Shown here: one piece after another, positions 62,311 through 64,000 of the stretch
Numbering within the stretch: position 1 is the stretch's first letter
Layout of the letters: every line of letters begins with the position of its first letter
Notes under the pieces: model-generated
Told to the model about the DNA's origin: nothing
Database searches by the model: none
Seen by the model: only the letters and a program-made list of their open reading frames with translations
Program-made: the position numbers and the translations under genes
From: Agapetus fuscipes
Lineage: Eukaryota > Arthropoda > Insecta > Trichoptera > Glossosomatidae
Assembly: GCA_951799405.1 (NCBI GenBank)
Contig: OX637361.1
Span: forward strand, 11,754,170 to 11,818,169
Direction of reading: 5' to 3'
Length of the DNA stretch: 64,000 bases

Positions 62311-62640
62311 AACGCATGATAAGTAAGGTAAGACGCTCCTGGGCCCCCTAGGACGCGGCGGCCCTGGTTCGTCGCATCGCTTGAACCGCCCTTAATCCGG
62401 GCCTGAATAAAGCTTAACCAAGCTGAATTAATTCGCGGACTTTTTAGTCTTTTCGCGCCTAATTTATAGGATCTCAGTCCCGATTAGCTTTGTCTAAAAT
62501 ACGCGTTAAGCTTTCAAAGAAAACAGAGGTGGTGATTATTAAATCAAACTAATCCTTAGTGTCTACCAATGCAGATTGTTATTGGTCTACTGATTGTCAT
62601 TAAACTTTCGATCGGAAGATTTGAACTCCAAAATCATGAA

Positions 62641-62968
62641 GAATGCAACGCAACTCGCAACTAAGCTACACATATAATCTAACTCCTTGCCGCGTTATCT
62701 CCGAAGGGGTTGCATGTGGCGAGTTGAACCTACCCATCTTCACGGGTAAGGGCCTTACGCCAACCACAGTTGAAGTGGGGGTTTCGCAGCTCCCGAGGGG
62801 GCTGGTACTCATTTCTTGTGAAGGCTGAGTAAACCTTGCCGGTATTTTTTTTTGGGGTTTGAAATAAGCACCGAAACGGGAAATCATTTCCGACACCCTC
62901 GGTGGGATTCGAACCCGAGCTCACGGCATGGAATGCAAGCACTCTACCAACTGAGCTATCGACCGGAC
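62641..62968 (-). mobile_element. SINE-A1, reverse
   Basis: ATGCAACGCAACTCGCAACT through CCAACTGAGCTATCGACCGG; complete. Confidence 0.92.
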
Positions 62969-63134
62969 TGACTTTTAATAAAAATTTAAAAGCTTTTAAT
63001 TTAAAAAGAGCTCTGAAACAAGTACCTACTCCGAGTATAAAAAATCACATAATCCCTTGATCATGTAAATAGAAAAATGTATTTAAGATACGACAGCACC
63101 CCTAGTGAGTGATTAAGTTTTAATTCACTTTTTT
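62969..63134. other. unassigned DNA
   Basis: Weak similarity to 23430-23500 only. Confidence 0.5.
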
Positions 63135-63424
63135 TTAATTCGATCGAAATAGCGAATAAATGGAATATCCAGAGTCATAATAAAAGGAGAGCTTGTATGA
63201 AGAAGGTTATGACTCTGGATGAAATTAAAGAAGTATGTAAGGACAGAAACAAATGGCGGTTGATCTGTAATATTAGCGGCTAGGACTAGGGTTTTTTTTA
63301 ATTAGAATTTCGTATTGATTTTAATGTTTATACACATTATTATTTGTGATTTTAAAAAAAATAAACTTGTTTTATAATAATTATGTTACTTGACTTATAT
63401 GTTGCTATGTGGCTAACCACCCAT
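63135..63424 (+). mobile_element. R-LINE 3' end, part before the SINE insertion
   Basis: It carries the C-terminal codons (SHNKRRACMKKVMTLDEIKE, VCKDRNKWRLICNISG, stop) and the start of the 3' UTR, up to ACCCAT at 63419-63424, where SINE-A1 has inserted. Confidence 0.88.
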
Positions 63425-63756
63425 AGTAGTCCGGTCGATAGCTCAGTTGGTAGAGTGCTTGCATTCTACCCCGTGAGCTCGGGTTCGAATCCAACCGAGG
63501 AGGGTGTCAGAAATGATTTCCTATTTCGGTGTTTATTTCAAACTCCATAATAAAAATACCGGCAAGGTTTACTCAGCCTTCACAAGAAATGAGTACCAGC
63601 CCCCTAGAGAGCTGGGAAACCCCCACTTCAACTGAAGTGGTTGGCGTAAGGCCAGCCCCCTTACCTGTAAAAATAAATAGGTTCAACTCGCCACATGCGA
63701 CCCCTTCGGGGATAACGTGGCAAGAAGTTACATAATATGTGTAGCTTAGTTGCGTT
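63425..63756 (+). mobile_element. SINE-A1, complete, in an R-LINE 3' UTR
   Basis: AGTAGTCCGGTCGATAGCTC through TAGCTTAGTTGCGTT, flanked by ACCCAT on both sides (63419-63424 and 63757-63762). This is the best full-length reference copy, about 332 bp. Confidence 0.95.
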
Positions 63757-63976
63757 ACCCATGCTGTAGAAAATGGTTCGCTCACCAATGTCAATGCAAT
63801 GTCTGTTTCAAGGACGATCGGCAAGAGTTGCAGGGTGTATGTTCATTTGAGTTTTGGGTCTTTATGTTGTAGGTTCACATGCGGCATGTACAAGCGCGAA
63901 TTTATACGTGTTTGCTTGTGAAAATGCATTTGATGTGAATCCCATGTTACATATCTTTGCAACTTAGATTAGATTT
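63757..63976 (+). mobile_element. R-LINE 3' UTR, part after the SINE insertion
   Basis: It resumes with ACCCAT (63757-63762), a 6-bp duplication of the site left of the SINE, and continues to CTTAGATTAGATTT. Confidence 0.88.
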
Positions 63977-64000
63977 ACACGATCCAGGGGAGTTTGTGTA

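Larger units (their letters stand above)
59991..62405. mobile_element. hAT-like transposon shell with perfect 8-bp TSD, filled with nested elements
   Basis: Left end CAGGCGCGGATTGAGACC, right end complement CAGGCCCGGATTAAGGGCGG. AATAAAGC lies on both sides (59983-59990 and 62406-62413). Inside are a Penelope 3' UTR scrap (60400-60480), the K-LINE with poly(A) (60484-61772) and repeat Z (61926-62310). No transposase was recognised. Confidence 0.85.

Overview
This is a eukaryotic, AT-rich, intron- and transposon-dominated window with no bacterial-style gene organisation. I infer an arthropod, most likely an insect: the one host gene I recognise resembles insect vestigial, the LINE types are those common in insects, and there are many short runs such as TAGGTACCTAC and one LINE C-terminus of the EAYVQQWT type. 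The order is not proven; a moth or butterfly is one possibility.

Host gene. Three minus-strand exons at 36027-35835, 35198-35070 and 33518-33433 join in phase with good splice sites. Together they encode about 135 residues of the C-terminal half of a Vestigial-like protein (FPPSFWNS motif, His/Ala-rich stretch, AQYGGLLLP motif, YPTMAG end). The Tondu (Scalloped-binding) exon upstream and the last exon downstream were not found here. Just downstream of the middle exon lies an array of about six degenerate tandem copies of that exon and its flank (34222-35066, 275-bp higher-order unit). It is the most unusual host-linked structure in the window. GC-rich, non-repeat DNA at 26005-26200 and 27300-27620 is the other candidate host-functional sequence.

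Mobile DNA. Nearly everything else assignable is transposon. Family names used below: (1) R-LINE, an RTE-like LINE present as more than 20 five-prime-truncated 3' ends with a (GATTA)n tail; four copies keep the C-terminal coding end. (2) C-LINE, CR1/L2-like 3' ends. (3) One nearly full-length 4.9-kb LINE (42460-47393) with a zinc-knuckle ORF1 and an endonuclease-RT ORF2, inserted inside a SINE. (4) K-LINE with a 47-nt poly(A), plus J-LINE and other RTE-type fragments. (5) SINE-A, tRNA-headed, ending in GCGTT, with a long form A1 and a short form A2. (6) SINE-B, a second tRNA-headed SINE carrying either a C-LINE tail or a J-LINE tail, and in two copies also a 5S-rRNA-derived head. (7) Recurrent SINE-B/SINE-A2 heterodimers. 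(8) hAT elements with 8-bp target duplications at 2360-2815, 24055-24282 and 59991-62405. (9) Several MITE or foldback families (GT-MITE, TTA-MITE, others). (10) Penelope-like remnants with GIY-YIG coding sequence and hammerhead-like motifs.

Tandem repeats include a 56-bp minisatellite (4780-5480), a 13-bp minisatellite (21794-22012), a SINE-derived tandem array (48685-49755) and a degenerate array of about 140 bp (26218-26850). Nesting gives a relative chronology: for example C-LINE in GT-MITE in R-LINE at 19.8-20.8 kb, the full-length LINE in SINE-A1 at 42-47 kb, and SINE-A1 in R-LINE at 63.4 kb. No genuine tRNA, rRNA, CRISPR array or bacterial feature was seen.
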